The notes under the pieces: model-generated
What the model was told of the DNA's origin: nothing
What the model saw: only the letters and a program-made list of their open reading frames with translations
Database searches by the model: none
Translations under genes and position numbers: made by a program
Shown here: positions 28,958-37,055 of the stretch, in pieces
How positions within the stretch are numbered: the first letter of the stretch is position 1
How the letters are laid out: each line of letters begins with the position of its first letter
Assembly (NCBI RefSeq): GCF_007990445.1
Contig: NZ_AP019841.1
Coordinates: forward strand, 434,001 to 498,000
Direction: 5' to 3'
Source of the DNA: Leptotrichia wadei
GTDB lineage: Bacteria > Fusobacteriota > Fusobacteriia > Fusobacteriales > Leptotrichiaceae
Length of the DNA: 64,000 bases

Positions 28958-28986
28958 TTGACTTTTTAATTAATTTATGGTATTAT
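28958..28986 (+). promoter_or_regulatory. Predicted promoter upstream of the decayed gene and lipoprotein
   Basis: TTGACT (28958-28963), 17-nt spacer, TATTAT (28981-28986). Between it and 29211 no intact reading frame is seen. Confidence 0.55.
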
Positions 28987-29210
28987 TAATTAATTTCTAA
29001 TCAAAAAAAAATAATTTTGACATATAATGATTTTTTGTATCTTATTTTTTGCGAATATTTTTCAGTTAATAAATCGAATAAATTATTAATATTCAGAGCT
29101 TGAATAGAAAAGAACTGAGCAAAAACAGACTTTATTAATTTAGAAAAACAATATAAGAAAGGATGTTGGGAATAAATTAATATTAACAGGAGTCAAAATT
29201 TCAAATATGA

Positions 29211-29442
29211 AGAATATTGAATAAAGAATTTAGTAGGCATAGAATATATTTTGATGGAGATTTTGAATATAAAAATAAGTTAGATGAATTAGAACAGGTG
29301 GAAAATATGGCTTTGAAATTCTTCATTGAAAACAAATGAAACAGAAACTCAAAATCTTGAAATAAAAAATAATTTGCAACAAAATAATAACAACAATTTA
29401 GAAGATGTTTTAAAAAATCTGAGAGAAAGGGTTGGAAAATAA
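29211..29442 (+). pseudogene. Remnant of a small gene, frameshifted
   Basis: Two overlapping open segments read as one protein-like stretch if one base is shifted near 29335: first FSRHRIYFDGDFEYKNK... to FFIENK, then NETETQNLEIKNN... to LKNLRERVGK. The second ends 1 nt before the following lipoprotein start, as a normal upstream operon partner would. No intact start is visible. No family recognised; it may be noise, but the codon-like composition favours decay of a real gene. Confidence 0.35.
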
Positions 29443-29443
29443 A

Positions 29444-30028
29444 ATGAGAAAATTAAAATATATTTTGTTATTTGTAATACTAATATTTGGATTGAATTCT
29501 TGTCTAACTACATTGGTAGGTTGGGGAATATGTGAAGAAATTGGTTGTACTCCATCACCAAAAAAAAATGGAATCGAGGGAGTAGAAATCTTTGCAGAAG
29601 AAAATTTTCTAGAATTTAAAAATTATTTTGAGTCATTAAAGAAAAGAGAAATTGTAGTGGTAAAAGCTGGAATCAATGAAACTTTTAATGTTAATCTTCC
29701 TAAAAATTTTATATTAAAAAAAATAAAAGATGGTTATTATCTATATGATGAAAAAAAGAAAATAGGCTTTTTTGTAATAGAGGATTTAAGAGCCTCTCAA
29801 AGTTATGATAAAAGAGACATAGAAAAAATATTTAATGGAACTGATAGAAAAGATTATAAAATTATAAATGTTAATAAGGGTGTACAGACATTAAAAGACA
29901 AAGAAGGATTAATTTTAAAATTAAAAAAACTTTCAGAAAATTATTATGCCTTAGCAAGTTTTTATGAAAGTGATGAACATTCAAAAGAAATACAAGAAAT
30001 TTATGATTATTTATTAGAAAAAATGTAA
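29444..30028 (+). CDS. Putative lipoprotein, 194 aa
   Basis: Start at ATG 29444 (MRKLKYILLFVILIFGLNSC); the frame reaches a TTG at 29432 that has no signal logic. Lipobox GLNSC predicts a lipid-anchored exported protein. A second Cys pair (GICEEIGC) sits just after the anchor. The mature domain is K/E/I-rich with LKKREIVVVKAG and YYLYDEKKKIGFFVIE; no family recognised. It is the second gene of a unit whose first member looks decayed. Confidence 0.7.
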   Translation: MRKLKYILLFVILIFGLNSCLTTLVGWGICEEIGCTPSPKKNGIEGVEIFAEENFLEFKNYFESLKKREIVVVKAGINETFNVNLPKNFILKKIKDGYYLYDEKKKIGFFVIEDLRASQSYDKRDIEKIFNGTDRKDYKIINVNKGVQTLKDKEGLILKLKKLSENYYALASFYESDEHSKEIQEIYDYLLEKM

Positions 30029-30136
30029 GAATTGGGGTGTATTTAAAATTTTGAACAATTAAGTAAGGCACTAGTTTTCAATATTGCATATAATTTAAAT
30101 ATTCGATATTAAATTCTCAATTTTTTTGATAAAAAA

Positions 30137-30182
30137 AGAAGCTGAACACAAAATTTTAATCATTTTGAACAGCCTCTTTTTT
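30137..30182. terminator. Terminator between convergent genes
   Basis: Imperfect stem AGAAGCTG/CAGCCTCT with T run on the plus strand (after 30177) and a T run on the minus strand too, suited to both converging genes. Confidence 0.6.
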
Positions 30183-30246
30183 ATATGCTTGATTGGGAAC
30201 TGTATTAATTTATACTTAACCTTATTTAAAAAATAAAGATTGTATT

Positions 30247-31320
30247 TTATTTTGTAGCTTTTTCTATAATAATTTGTCGATTATAAGTATCCATTTTAGC
30301 TTTTGCTCCTATTGGGATGGCTATAAATGGTCTTACATGTCCAGACTTGAAGTTTTTTATGATTGGGATATTTAATTTTCCAAAATTGTCATAGAATACT
30401 TCGTCAATTGTCATGTCTGTAGGATCAGCCTGTTTTGGGTTTTTAAAGTCGCCAAGTATGATTCCTTGTAATTTGTCAAATTTTCCAGCGAGTCTAAGCT
30501 GCTGTAACATTCTATCTATACGGTAGCTTGCTTCATTTGTTTCTTCCAGAAAAAGTATTTTTCCATCTGTATTAATTTCGTGATCCGTTCCAAGCGTTGC
30601 AACTACTAAGGATAAATTTCCACCAGTAATTTTTCCGCTTCCACGTCCATTTTTCATGATTGAATATGTATCATCAAAATCTAGCAAGTTGTATGATTCA
30701 TTGCTCATAAACGCTTTGTTAAAAGCATTTTCTGTAACAGGAGGAATGTTTTTTAAGTTATCAGCCATAGGTCCTTGAAATGTTACAAGTCCTGTTTTTT
30801 CATTAATTGCCAAAAGTAATGTTGTGTTATCGCTAAATCCTGAGATGATTTTAGGATTTTTTTTAATCGTATCGTAATTTAATTTATCTACGATTCTGAT
30901 TCCGCCATATCCTCCACGTACAGCGAAAATAGCCTTGATATTAGGGTTAGCAAACATATCGTTTATATCCTTTGCTCTCACATTGTCAGTTCCTCCAAAT
31001 CCATACCATTTTGAATAAAATGATTGACCATAGACAACATTAAATCCTCTGCTTTTTAAATATTCCACTTCTGCATTGCTGTTTTCGTTAGTGTAGTTTG
31101 CAGGTGCGATTAAACCGATTGTGTCGCCAGGTTTTAGGCCTTCTGGAATAATAATTTCATTTTCTGTGGTATTTTTGCTGTTTTGGTAACTTGCGGAATT
31201 TCTTATTCTTGTGCTTGTTTCTGAAGATTTTGATGATTTGTATGTAGCGGCATTTAATGTAAGGCTGGCTATGGCGAATACTGCTATTAATAATAATTTA
31301 TTTGCTTTAATTGTTCTCAC
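30247..31320 (-). CDS. LD-carboxypeptidase, peptidase family S66
   Basis: Murein-recycling enzyme that removes the terminal D-Ala from L,D-linked tetrapeptides, here with a signal peptide (KLLLIAVFAIASLTLNA), so probably periplasmic. The family core starts LKPGDTIGLIAPA; FAVRGGYGGIRIVD precedes the nucleophile Ser in ISGFSDNTTLL; EETNEASYRIDRML holds the catalytic Glu and NFKSGHVRPF the His. The start is unclear: the annotated GTG (31320) has AAAGGA only 1 nt upstream, while an ATT codon three codons in (31311) has ideal spacing. An unusual start codon is possible. 357 aa by the GTG. Confidence 0.9.
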   Translation of the reverse strand: MRTIKANKLLLIAVFAIASLTLNAATYKSSKSSETSTRIRNSASYQNSKNTTENEIIIPEGLKPGDTIGLIAPANYTNENSNAEVEYLKSRGFNVVYGQSFYSKWYGFGGTDNVRAKDINDMFANPNIKAIFAVRGGYGGIRIVDKLNYDTIKKNPKIISGFSDNTTLLLAINEKTGLVTFQGPMADNLKNIPPVTENAFNKAFMSNESYNLLDFDDTYSIMKNGRGSGKITGGNLSLVVATLGTDHEINTDGKILFLEETNEASYRIDRMLQQLRLAGKFDKLQGIILGDFKNPKQADPTDMTIDEVFYDNFGKLNIPIIKNFKSGHVRPFIAIPIGAKAKMDTYNRQIIIEKATK

Positions 31321-31360
31321 ATCCTTTAAATTTTAATTTCTTAGATTATTTAAAAAAACA

Positions 31361-31402
31361 GGCAATTTATCTTAACTGATAAAAGTTAGAGATACATTGC
31401 CT
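31361..31402 (-). terminator. Terminator of the TPR gene
   Basis: Minus strand AGGCAATGTATCTCTAACT pairs with its partner ending ATTGCCT; the outer stem is AGGCAAT/ATTGCCT and TTTTTTT follows on the minus strand. Confidence 0.8.
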
Positions 31403-31428
31403 TTACAATTCATTATTTCAATTGTTTA

Positions 31429-32571
31429 TTATTTCATTGCTTGAACTTGTTTTAAAACTTCTGCTGCTCCATTTACTTTGTTATTTACAGCTTCTTGTAA
31501 AATTTTGATTGCTTCGGCTTTTTTACCTAATCCAGCATAAACTTGACCTAAAACAACTTTTGCATTATTATCTTTGTCTTCGTTTATTGCCTTTTGCAAA
31601 TATTTTTCAGCTAATGATCCTGCACCAACGCTTCCAAAGTAAGTTCCAATTTGTCTATTTGTTACTTTTGGTGAAGCTGATTTTAATTGGCTATAAATTG
31701 AATTTACTTTTGCTGTATTGTTTTGTACTTCGTAAATTCCTAAAAGCAATATTTTCGCAGCTGAATTTTTAGGTTCAACAGCTATTGTTTTTGTTAAAAA
31801 TTCTTCAGCTTTTGCTGGGTTGTTTTGTTGTAAATAATAAGTTCCTAATATTTCAAGGATTTGACCGTTTTTACCTTTTGCGGCTGTATTCATTTCTAAT
31901 AAATATTTTTCAGCTTGTGCTGGATTTTTTTCATTCATTGCAAGTTCAGCTAGTAAAATTCCTGCTCCGTTTACACGGTCTGAAGCTCCTGTATATGCTT
32001 TTTGCAAGTAAGACTTGGCTTGTGCAGTATTATTTTTTGTTAAATAATATTGCCCAATGTTGTAATTAACTTCAGCTACGAAATCTTTATTTGCAGATTG
32101 TACAGCTTTGTTATATCTTGCAGTTCCTTTTGATTGTTCGTTATTATCAAAGTAGAAAATAATTAAGCTTGATACTACATCAGCATTGTTTCCACCAGAT
32201 TTTTCATCTGTCCAGATAATATATTTTTCAGCCTCAGCCTTGTTTTTTTGTTGGATTCCTACAAGGTAAAGTAATCTTGCGGCTTCAACAGCTTCTGGAG
32301 TTGTAGATGATCCATTTCCCCAAGCTGCTTGTAAATAAGGTTTTGCTTGATCTACTTTATTATCTTTTAAGTAATATGCTCCTAATTCAAGATTTGCTTT
32401 TTGTGCATAAGAAGCGTCTGTTCCTTTTGCAACACCTTCTAGCACTTTTACAGCATCTGTTATTTTATTTTCTCCAGCTAATTTCACTGCTTTTTCATAA
32501 TCTGTTTTTCCATCAGCAAATGAGATGGCTCCTGTGACCAAAATGGCTCCTATTAGTAATAGTTTTTTCAT
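31429..32571 (-). CDS. Exported tetratricopeptide-repeat protein
   Basis: 380 aa, signal peptide MKKLLLIGAILVTGAISFADG, then about nine TPR-like helical repeats. Examples are YNIGQYYLTKNNTAQAKSYL, GTYYLQQNNPAKAEEFLTK and VLGQVYAGLGKKAEAIKIL. Likely a periplasmic scaffold for protein-protein contacts in the envelope; partner unknown. AGGAGG ribosome site. It has a terminator directly downstream, so the S66 gene beyond may depend on read-through. Confidence 0.85.
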   Translation of the reverse strand: MKKLLLIGAILVTGAISFADGKTDYEKAVKLAGENKITDAVKVLEGVAKGTDASYAQKANLELGAYYLKDNKVDQAKPYLQAAWGNGSSTTPEAVEAARLLYLVGIQQKNKAEAEKYIIWTDEKSGGNNADVVSSLIIFYFDNNEQSKGTARYNKAVQSANKDFVAEVNYNIGQYYLTKNNTAQAKSYLQKAYTGASDRVNGAGILLAELAMNEKNPAQAEKYLLEMNTAAKGKNGQILEILGTYYLQQNNPAKAEEFLTKTIAVEPKNSAAKILLLGIYEVQNNTAKVNSIYSQLKSASPKVTNRQIGTYFGSVGAGSLAEKYLQKAINEDKDNNAKVVLGQVYAGLGKKAEAIKILQEAVNNKVNGAAEVLKQVQAMK

Positions 32572-32747
32572 TTTTCCTCCTAATTAATTTGACAATTTAC
32601 AAAAATTAAAAATTTATATAATATTTAAAATTTTTGCAACTTCTTCATTTATTATATCATTTGCTTATTTGATTTTGCTTATAAAAAAATATAAAAAAAT
32701 TTAATAAACTCTACAAAAAGCATTTTTATGATTATTTTCTATTTATA

Positions 32748-33446
32748 TTAAATATTTCTTAAGGCATCAACTAATTCTGTTTTTGAAGCAGTTTTTGCAT
32801 CTACACCTTTTATAATTCTGGCAGGCGTTCCAGCTACAACTACGCCTTCAGGCACGTTTTCGGTTACGATTGCTCCTGCCGCAACGACAGATCCCTTTCC
32901 AACTCTTACACCTTCCAGCACAACTGCATTTGCTCCTACAACTACATCATCCTCAATAACTACTGGATCAGCTGAAGGCGGCTCAATAACTCCCGCAAGC
33001 ACTGCACCCGCACCTATATGGCAGTTTTTCCCGACTTTTGCACGTCCGCCAAGAACAACGTTCATATCAATCATTGTTCCTTCACCAATTTCAGCACCGA
33101 TATTTATAACAGCTCCCATCATAATAACGGCTCTGTCTCCGATGCTTACTTTATCACGGATAAATACTCCAGGCTCAATTCTTGCATTAATATTTTTAAT
33201 GTCAAGCATAGGCACACCAGAATTTCTTCTGTCATTTTTTAGATAATAATTAGTAAGATTGTTTTCTTTAATAATCTTATCAATTTCTTCCCAATCTCCA
33301 AAAACTACTTTTAATCCATCTTTTCCAATAACTTTACAAGAATAAGCATTTTTTATATCTTCATCTGTATAAAGTTCCACAGGCGTAGTTTTTTTCGCAT
33401 CAGCAATATATTGAATAATTGCCTTTGATTTTTCTAATTCTGTCAT
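32748..33446 (-). CDS. dapD: 2,3,4,5-tetrahydropyridine-2,6-dicarboxylate N-acetyltransferase
   Basis: Lysine/diaminopimelate biosynthesis (acetylase branch, DapH-type), 232 aa. The N terminus ([20 protein letters not shown]) matches the family. The C-terminal half is a left-handed beta-helix of hexapeptide repeats ([20 protein letters not shown], then [13 protein letters not shown] and [17 protein letters not shown]). The product is needed for both lysine and peptidoglycan crosslinks. GGAGGAG ribosome site and its own promoter. Confidence 0.93.
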   Translation of the reverse strand: MTELEKSKAIIQYIADAKKTTPVELYTDEDIKNAYSCKVIGKDGLKVVFGDWEEIDKIIKENNLTNYYLKNDRRNSGVPMLDIKNINARIEPGVFIRDKVSIGDRAVIMMGAVINIGAEIGEGTMIDMNVVLGGRAKVGKNCHIGAGAVLAGVIEPPSADPVVIEDDVVVGANAVVLEGVRVGKGSVVAAGAIVTENVPEGVVVAGTPARIIKGVDAKTASKTELVDALRNI

Positions 33447-33497
33447 TATACTCCTCCATTTTTATATATTTTGACTTTTAATCATTGCATTTTTCGT

Positions 33498-33526
33498 ATT
33501 TTAGCATTTTTTTTTGATTTTTACAA
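33498..33526 (-). promoter_or_regulatory. Promoter of dapD
   Basis: Minus strand TTGTAA (33521-33526), 17-nt spacer, TAAAAT (33498-33503). On the plus strand a TATAAT at 33648-33653 may serve the sulfite reductase gene, though its -35 is weak; nothing else is seen in 33527-33792. Confidence 0.65.
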
Positions 33527-33792
33527 CTATAATTATTTTTTTAATTTGATTAATATACTTTTATATGTGTTTAGAATTTAACAAAACAAAAATTTTGGTT
33601 ATCAAAATAATATTATTTGTGGAAGTTTTTTTATAAAAATGTTAAAATATAATTGTAGATACAAATATATTGATAATTAAATAAATAAAGGTTAATTTTA
33701 AGATCGGATATTAGAATTTTAGCAAGAATTTTTAAAATAAATTTTATTGGAGAGAAAAGATAAGAGCAGAAAAAGAGAGGAATGGTGGAAGG

Positions 33793-35502
33793 ATGAAACT
33801 GGATAATTTTGAGAAAATTGAAAATTATGAAGCAGAAAGAGAAAAAAAGGAGCTGGATTTTATTATAAATCTGACAAGGGAAGCGTTGACTGATCCTGAA
33901 AAGGAAAAGGAATGGAATGCGGTTAGAACTTCATTTGCGCTTTATACTGAGGGAAGAAAAAAAGGGACATTTATGATAAGACCTCGTTTTTTTGAAAGTA
34001 AAATTGAGATTGAAGATTTTGAGTATTTGCTGGATACTGTGCAAAAATACTCTGATAAGAGGCTTCATCTTACAACTAGGCAGGATTTTCAGCTGCATGG
34101 AATAAAAAGGGAAAATTTGCCAGATTTACTGGAAACTATTTCAAAAAGAGGCTTTTTTACAAAAGCGACTTGCGGAGATTCGACTAGGGCGGTAATTACA
34201 CCGGAAACAACAGGATTTGAAGAAGAAGTCTTTGATGTTTCACCTTATGCAAAAATTACGACAGATTATATTTTAGACGGCCGAACATTTATGCATTTGC
34301 CAAGAAAATATAAAATTGCTTTTTCAAATAAGGAAGAAAATTCGCTTTATGTAAAAATAAACGACATTGGATTTCAAGCGGTAATTCAAGATGGGAAAAA
34401 AGGATTTCGTGTGTATGTTGGCGGAGGAATTGGACCGATTTCAACTAATGCCATTGTTTTAAGGGAATTTATTGAAGAAGATGAGTTTTTGTATTACATA
34501 CATGCAATAAGAAGTGTGTTTAACGATCATGGAAATCGTAAAATTCGTGCAAGAGCAAGACTTCGTTATGTTTTATTAAATTTGGGAGAAGAAAAATTTT
34601 TGGAATTGTGTAACGAATATATTTCTAATTTTTATGCAGAAAAAGGGGACAGCCTTAAGATTTATACGAGAAAATTGCTTGATGAAAGAGAAATTTTAGA
34701 TAAAGAAAAGAAATTGAAAAAAATAGAATTATTTTCTAGCGAAGAAAATACAGATGAAAGCATTAAAAATGATGAATTTATAAAAAGCGACAGAAATATT
34801 GTGGCTGGAAAGTATAAGGGAGAATATGGATATTATTTAAGACCTGCGAGAGGAAATATTTATAAGGAAGATGGAGAAAAATTAATTGAATTTGTAAAAA
34901 ATTTGGATTACAAAGTTGAATTGAAACTTACAAGTTTTCAAAGTATTTTGGTTCGTGGACTTAAAAAAGAAGATGTTTTAAAATTAAAAGAAATTATGAG
35001 CAAATATTACGGAGAAAATGAATTTTACAGTTCATATTCTTGTATCGGAAGTACAACTTGTAATGTTGGAATTTTAGATACTCCGCCAATTTTAGACTAT
35101 ATTTTTGAATTTTTTGACAATGATGAAAAAAGAGAGCTTACAAATTATTTGCCGCAAATAAGAATTGCTGGATGTCCAAATTCATGTGCAACACCTCAAA
35201 TTGCACGTCTTGGATTTAGCGGAAGACGTAAAAAGGATGGAGAATATTTTGCAATTTTTGCAAGAGGAGAATTTACAGGTAAAACTGTAAAACTAAATGA
35301 AATTGTGGGAGAAATAAAAGCAAGCAAAATACCATATTTTCTTGAAGATATTGCAAATATTATAAAAAATGAAAATATTGAATTTGAAAAATTTGCAAAT
35401 GAAGATAGATTTCTTGGATTAATTGAAGATTACAAAGAAATTGAAGTAGAAAATGTTGATTTTAATGAATTTCGTAAAATTGATGCCGAAAAGGCTTGGT
35501 AA
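33793..35502 (+). CDS. Ferredoxin-type siroheme nitrite/sulfite reductase
   Basis: Six-electron reductase, 569 aa, first gene of the sulfate cluster, so sulfite to sulfide is the likely reaction. Two ferrodoxin-like half domains plus two catalytic halves. RLHLTTRQDFQLHGI is the first siroheme-site signature. The [4Fe-4S]/siroheme ligands are Cys417 and Cys423 (SCIGSTTCNVG) and Cys461 and Cys465 (AGCPNSCATPQ), all present. Substrate-binding Arg in IRARARLRYV. Nitrite reductases of the same family look alike; context decides. GAGAGAGG lies 12 nt upstream of the ATG. Confidence 0.88.
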   Translation: MKLDNFEKIENYEAEREKKELDFIINLTREALTDPEKEKEWNAVRTSFALYTEGRKKGTFMIRPRFFESKIEIEDFEYLLDTVQKYSDKRLHLTTRQDFQLHGIKRENLPDLLETISKRGFFTKATCGDSTRAVITPETTGFEEEVFDVSPYAKITTDYILDGRTFMHLPRKYKIAFSNKEENSLYVKINDIGFQAVIQDGKKGFRVYVGGGIGPISTNAIVLREFIEEDEFLYYIHAIRSVFNDHGNRKIRARARLRYVLLNLGEEKFLELCNEYISNFYAEKGDSLKIYTRKLLDEREILDKEKKLKKIELFSSEENTDESIKNDEFIKSDRNIVAGKYKGEYGYYLRPARGNIYKEDGEKLIEFVKNLDYKVELKLTSFQSILVRGLKKEDVLKLKEIMSKYYGENEFYSSYSCIGSTTCNVGILDTPPILDYIFEFFDNDEKRELTNYLPQIRIAGCPNSCATPQIARLGFSGRRKKDGEYFAIFARGEFTGKTVKLNEIVGEIKASKIPYFLEDIANIIKNENIEFEKFANEDRFLGLIEDYKEIEVENVDFNEFRKIDAEKAW

Positions 35503-35539
35503 AATAAAAAAGCAAGAGAGAATCTATAGGAGAGAATCT

Positions 35540-36604
35540 ATGTATGTTGAATTAAAAAATATAAACAAAATGTATAACGACTATAAAGCGTCAAATGACA
35601 TCAATTTAGGAATAAAAAAAGGGAAATTAGTGGCATTATTAGGACCTTCAGGAAGTGGGAAATCTACGATTTTGCGAATGATTGCTGGATTGGAAACACC
35701 TGATTCTGGGGAAATTGTGATAGACGGGAAAGTCGTGAATGATGTTTCGCCTAGTAAAAGAGGGATCGGTTTCGTTTTTCAAAATTATGCATTGTTTCGT
35801 TATATGACGGTTTTTGATAATATTGCTTTTGGATTGAAAATTGCGAAGGAGAAAAAGTCGGTTATTAAAGAGCGAGTGGAAAAATTGATGGAACTTGTGA
35901 ATATTAAAGGGCTTGGGAAACGGTATCCAAATCAGCTTTCGGGAGGACAGCGACAAAGAGTGGCTTTTGCGAGGGCATTAGCTCCAAATCCTGAAATATT
36001 GTTGCTTGATGAACCTTTTGCGGCGATTGATGCGAAAGTTAGGCAGGATCTTAGGAACTGGTTGCGTGAAACGATTGATAAAGTGGGAATTACAAGCATT
36101 TTTGTGACTCATGATCAGGAAGAAGCAATTGAAGTGGCAGATGAGATTATTGTAACAAATAAGGGAAAAATCGAGCAAATTGGGAGTCCAAAGGAAATCT
36201 ATGCCAATCCTAAAACTGCATTTGTAGCAAAATTCATGGGAAATCCAATAGAACTGGAAAATATAAACAAATTTAAAGGCTTTGAAAATTTGGAAAATAG
36301 TCAGAAAGCAATAATTCGCCCTGAAAATGTAAGTATTATAAAATCAAATGAAAAATTTAGATACTCAGCCTCAACAGAAACTGGAATTGTTGAATACACT
36401 TTATTTCGTGGAAAAGAAGTAGAAATTGGTGTAAGAATAAACGGAATTTTGATAAAAGGAAACCGAAAAATAGAAGAAGATACGGTATCTGTAGGAGAAG
36501 AAGTCAATATTTACATATATCGTGCCTATGTTTTTGGGAAAAATGAGGAAGTGGAAATTGTGGAAAATGCAAATACAAGAAATCAAAATGATGTTGTTAT
36601 TTAA
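35540..36604 (+). CDS. cysA: Sulfate/thiosulfate ABC transporter ATPase CysA
   Basis: ATPase of the SulT importer, 354 aa from ATG 35540 (MYVELKNINKMYNDYKA); AGGAGA lies 6 nt upstream. A longer frame begins inside the preceding gene and is not used. Walker A GPSGSGKST, Q-loop FVFQNYALF, signature LSGGQRQRVAFARAL, Walker B ILLLDEPFAAIDA and the switch His in FVTHDQEEA are complete. A C-terminal TOBE-like regulatory domain follows (IRPENVSII onward). A short direct repeat, AGAGAATCTAT, brackets the ribosome site. Partner permeases CysT/CysW and the binding protein lie downstream of the APS reductase genes. Confidence 0.92.
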   Translation: MYVELKNINKMYNDYKASNDINLGIKKGKLVALLGPSGSGKSTILRMIAGLETPDSGEIVIDGKVVNDVSPSKRGIGFVFQNYALFRYMTVFDNIAFGLKIAKEKKSVIKERVEKLMELVNIKGLGKRYPNQLSGGQRQRVAFARALAPNPEILLLDEPFAAIDAKVRQDLRNWLRETIDKVGITSIFVTHDQEEAIEVADEIIVTNKGKIEQIGSPKEIYANPKTAFVAKFMGNPIELENINKFKGFENLENSQKAIIRPENVSIIKSNEKFRYSASTETGIVEYTLFRGKEVEIGVRINGILIKGNRKIEEDTVSVGEEVNIYIYRAYVFGKNEEVEIVENANTRNQNDVVI

Positions 36605-37055
36605 AAAAAATAAAAAAAGATTTTTTAAATATCTAAAAATATTTTTATATAAATTTTTTCAAAGAAATTATGATTAATAGAGATTTTTTCTGTAATTTTT
36701 ATGTTTTTTCTTTTTTATAAAGCAAAGGGGAACAGTCGCCATCCCTCTTGCAAACCCGGCTTGTCTAAGCATTTTTTGAAAACAAAAATTAAACTTGCTT
36801 CGCTCACTTTCGCAAATAAAAATTGATAAAACTTTACAAAATAAATTTATTATAAAGATTATGGCGAAAGAAACACATAAATGTGTTTAGTAATTTTTAT
36901 TTCAAAAAAATCACGACATTTTTAATTATGAAAATTAATTTGATTAAAAAGATTTTAAAATAAAATATTGATAAATAAAAAAAGAAAAATAATATAGTTT
37001 AATAGTATTGAATGGAGTAGTTAATATCATTAAAATTAATAAAAGAGGTAATTTT
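36605..37055. other. 451-nt intergenic region with GC-richer repeat-like patch
   Basis: No gene is supported. Bases 36720-36835 are distinctly GC-richer than the flanks and include GCAAAGGGGAACAGTCGCC and TTGCTTCGCTCACTTTCGC, the look of a dispersed extragenic repeat. The last 150 nt form the aprA-like leader; no strong promoter is seen. Confidence 0.4.
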
